A stretch of DNA of 48,398 nucleotides from JAJZXY01 sp046706185. Lineage in GTDB: Archaea; Thermoplasmatota; Thermoplasmata; Sysuiplasmatales; Sysuiplasmataceae. Under the pieces are notes generated by a model. That model was not told the origin of the DNA. It saw only the letters and a program-made list of their open reading frames with translations, and searched no databases. Positions 47,647 to 48,398 of this stretch are shown here, piece by piece; positions within the stretch are counted from its first letter, which is position 1, and every line of letters begins with the position of its first letter. Location of the stretch: NCBI GenBank assembly GCA_046706185.1, contig JBJKPR010000028.1:1-48398 (forward strand), read 5' to 3'. The position numbers and the translations under genes are program-made.

Positions 47647-48279
47647 TTGGACGCAGACATATCGATGCTGGGCGAGTCCAAAGCAAGGATCATCGACTTC
47701 CTCGGTGGGGGGGAGAAGTGCAGCAAGGACCTGTCTTTGATGCTCAGTATAAACCAGACTGCCGTGAGGGAGCATGTTCAGGCGCTTGAGCGCATGGGTA
47801 TCGTTCAGGCAAGGTTTGTGAAGACGGGTGTTGGAAGGCCGAAGAAAAGGTACTCCCTGACTCCTTTCGGGGTCGAACTGCTGCCCAAGCACTATGACGT
47901 GATGCTGAATACACTTATCAAGAAGATATGGGAAAGAGGCGGGGATGCCCTTCTCAGCCAGTTCATGTCTGACGTCGTGAAGGACCTGGCTGACAACACT
48001 GCAAGCAATGAGAACCTCACGCTTGAGCAGAGGATCAGCAGGGTAGTGTCATTCCTCAACAAGCTCGGCTTCATGGCAACAGTCGAGAAGAACGGTGAGC
48101 ATCTTTTCGTAGTCAGGCATAATTGTATTTTCAACAAGACTGCCAAGCTCTACGCAGACGTCCTTTGCAGCGAGTGCGACTCTGCGCTCATCAAGGAGCC
48201 CATAGGAAAGAAGGAAATCGAGCTTGTGGAGTGCATCGGAAAGGGAGACACCTCCTGCAAGAACCTTATAAGGGCCTGA
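47647..48279 (+). CDS. SufR-like Fe-S-sensing transcriptional regulator
   Basis: 210 aa from TTG 47647, with GGTAAG a few bases upstream; ATG 47668 is an alternative. The N-terminal winged helix (about 13-80) has IDFLGGGEKCSKDLSLMLSI and TAVREHVQALERMGIVQAR, then RPKKRYSLTPFGVELLPKHY. The C-terminal part carries cysteines in RHNCIF (about 159), VLCSEC (about 174, 177), VECIGKG (about 196) and TSCKNL (about 204). This matches the COG2345/SufR pattern in which an Fe-S cluster sets DNA binding. Divergent from the suf operon, it is expected to repress it when clusters are sufficient. Confidence 0.85.
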   Translation: MDADISMLGESKARIIDFLGGGEKCSKDLSLMLSINQTAVREHVQALERMGIVQARFVKTGVGRPKKRYSLTPFGVELLPKHYDVMLNTLIKKIWERGGDALLSQFMSDVVKDLADNTASNENLTLEQRISRVVSFLNKLGFMATVEKNGEHLFVVRHNCIFNKTAKLYADVLCSECDSALIKEPIGKKEIELVECIGKGDTSCKNLIRA

Positions 48280-48363
48280 GGCACCGGGATTTCCAGCCAT
48301 AGTCGTCTATTCGAAATGTGTAAAATAAGTGCTTTATACCTACGCGCGCATTTTTCCACAAGG

Positions 48364-48398
48364 ATGAACAGAAAACTGCTGTCTCAGCTCACCGTGCT
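48364..48398 (+). CDS. Start of an unidentified gene, cut by window end
   Basis: ATG 48364 follows AAGG, and a TATA-like CTTTATACC (about 48332-48340) lies about 28 bp upstream. Only 11 full codons are visible (begins MNRKLLSQLTV), with no stop. Too short to identify. Confidence 0.35.
   Translation, partial: MNRKLLSQLTV

Noticed and set aside
1..48398. CRISPR array, insertion sequence or prophage
   Set aside because: I saw no regularly spaced repeats, transposase or integrase-like proteins, or phage structural genes on either strand.

Overview
The window is a dense, mid-GC chromosomal segment of an archaeon. I infer a member of the Thermoplasmata/Thermoplasmatota or a close relative. The archaeal call rests on an Rpp21-type RNase P subunit, a Tfx-family regulator, an archaeal-type ValRS, TATA boxes about 25 bp upstream of many starts, many apparently leaderless genes, and AGG/AGA-rich arginine codon use. 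The Thermoplasmata placement is only a guess from overall gene content. I see no insertion sequence, phage gene or CRISPR array. The window opens just upstream of the RNase P gene and ends about 12 codons into an unidentified gene.

Layout. 0.2-2.0 kb: RNA-metabolism operon (RNase P Rpp21, YhbY-like RNA-binding protein, SerRS). 2.1-5.9 kb: two small membrane proteins, a tiny DUF5679 zinc-ribbon protein and two convergent glycosyltransferases. 6.0-11.5 kb: FolC overlapping endonuclease III, then a P2-type Ca2+-ATPase and a DedA/VTT protein on the minus strand. 11.86 kb: tRNA-Gly(GCC). 12.2-16.1 kb: HAD-like protein, then a succinate dehydrogenase operon sdhC-sdhA-sdhB in which I see only one membrane anchor. 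16.2-22.2 kb: unknown membrane protein, Ca2+/cation antiporter, arginase-family enzyme with an altered metal ligand, a protein with M29-like aminopeptidase features, EamA exporter, PepSY-like membrane protein. 22.2-25.3 kb: molybdate/tungstate ABC transporter divergent from a Tfx-like regulator across one TATA box. 25.4-31 kb: threonine synthase, SRPBCC protein, Lrp/AsnC regulator, monocarboxylate-type Na+ symporter with its DUF3311 partner, DUF429 protein, and an A-type Fe-S carrier with a Cys-Gly tail. 31.2-38.4 kb: methyltransferase and ValRS, FTR1 iron permease, ThyX, MFS transporter, methyltransferase and a 55-residue membrane peptide.

The most interesting block is 38.4-48.3 kb. A minus-strand run of mostly overlapping genes (sufC, sufU, cysteine synthase, a MoaD/ThiS-like + E1-like + rhodanese fusion, sufB, sufD, Rieske ferredoxin, sufS, JAMM protease, methyltransferase) lies divergent from a cysteine-rich SufR-like regulator. 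It combines the SUF Fe-S assembly machinery with the parts of a protein-thiocarboxylate cysteine pathway of the CysO/CysM/Mec kind. The ubiquitin-like sulfur carrier is fused to its own activating enzyme, and its Gly-Gly is internal, which would require either processing (for example by the JAMM protease) or unusual chemistry. I infer one module in which sulfur is mobilised, fixed into cysteine, removed by SufS and built into clusters.

Two genes, the Lrp regulator and the FTR1 permease, lack any ATG/GTG/TTG start that gives a normal-length protein, but have Shine-Dalgarno-like motifs ahead of in-frame CTG codons. ValRS carries a strongly divergent KMSKS loop, although the rest of the protein appears intact.
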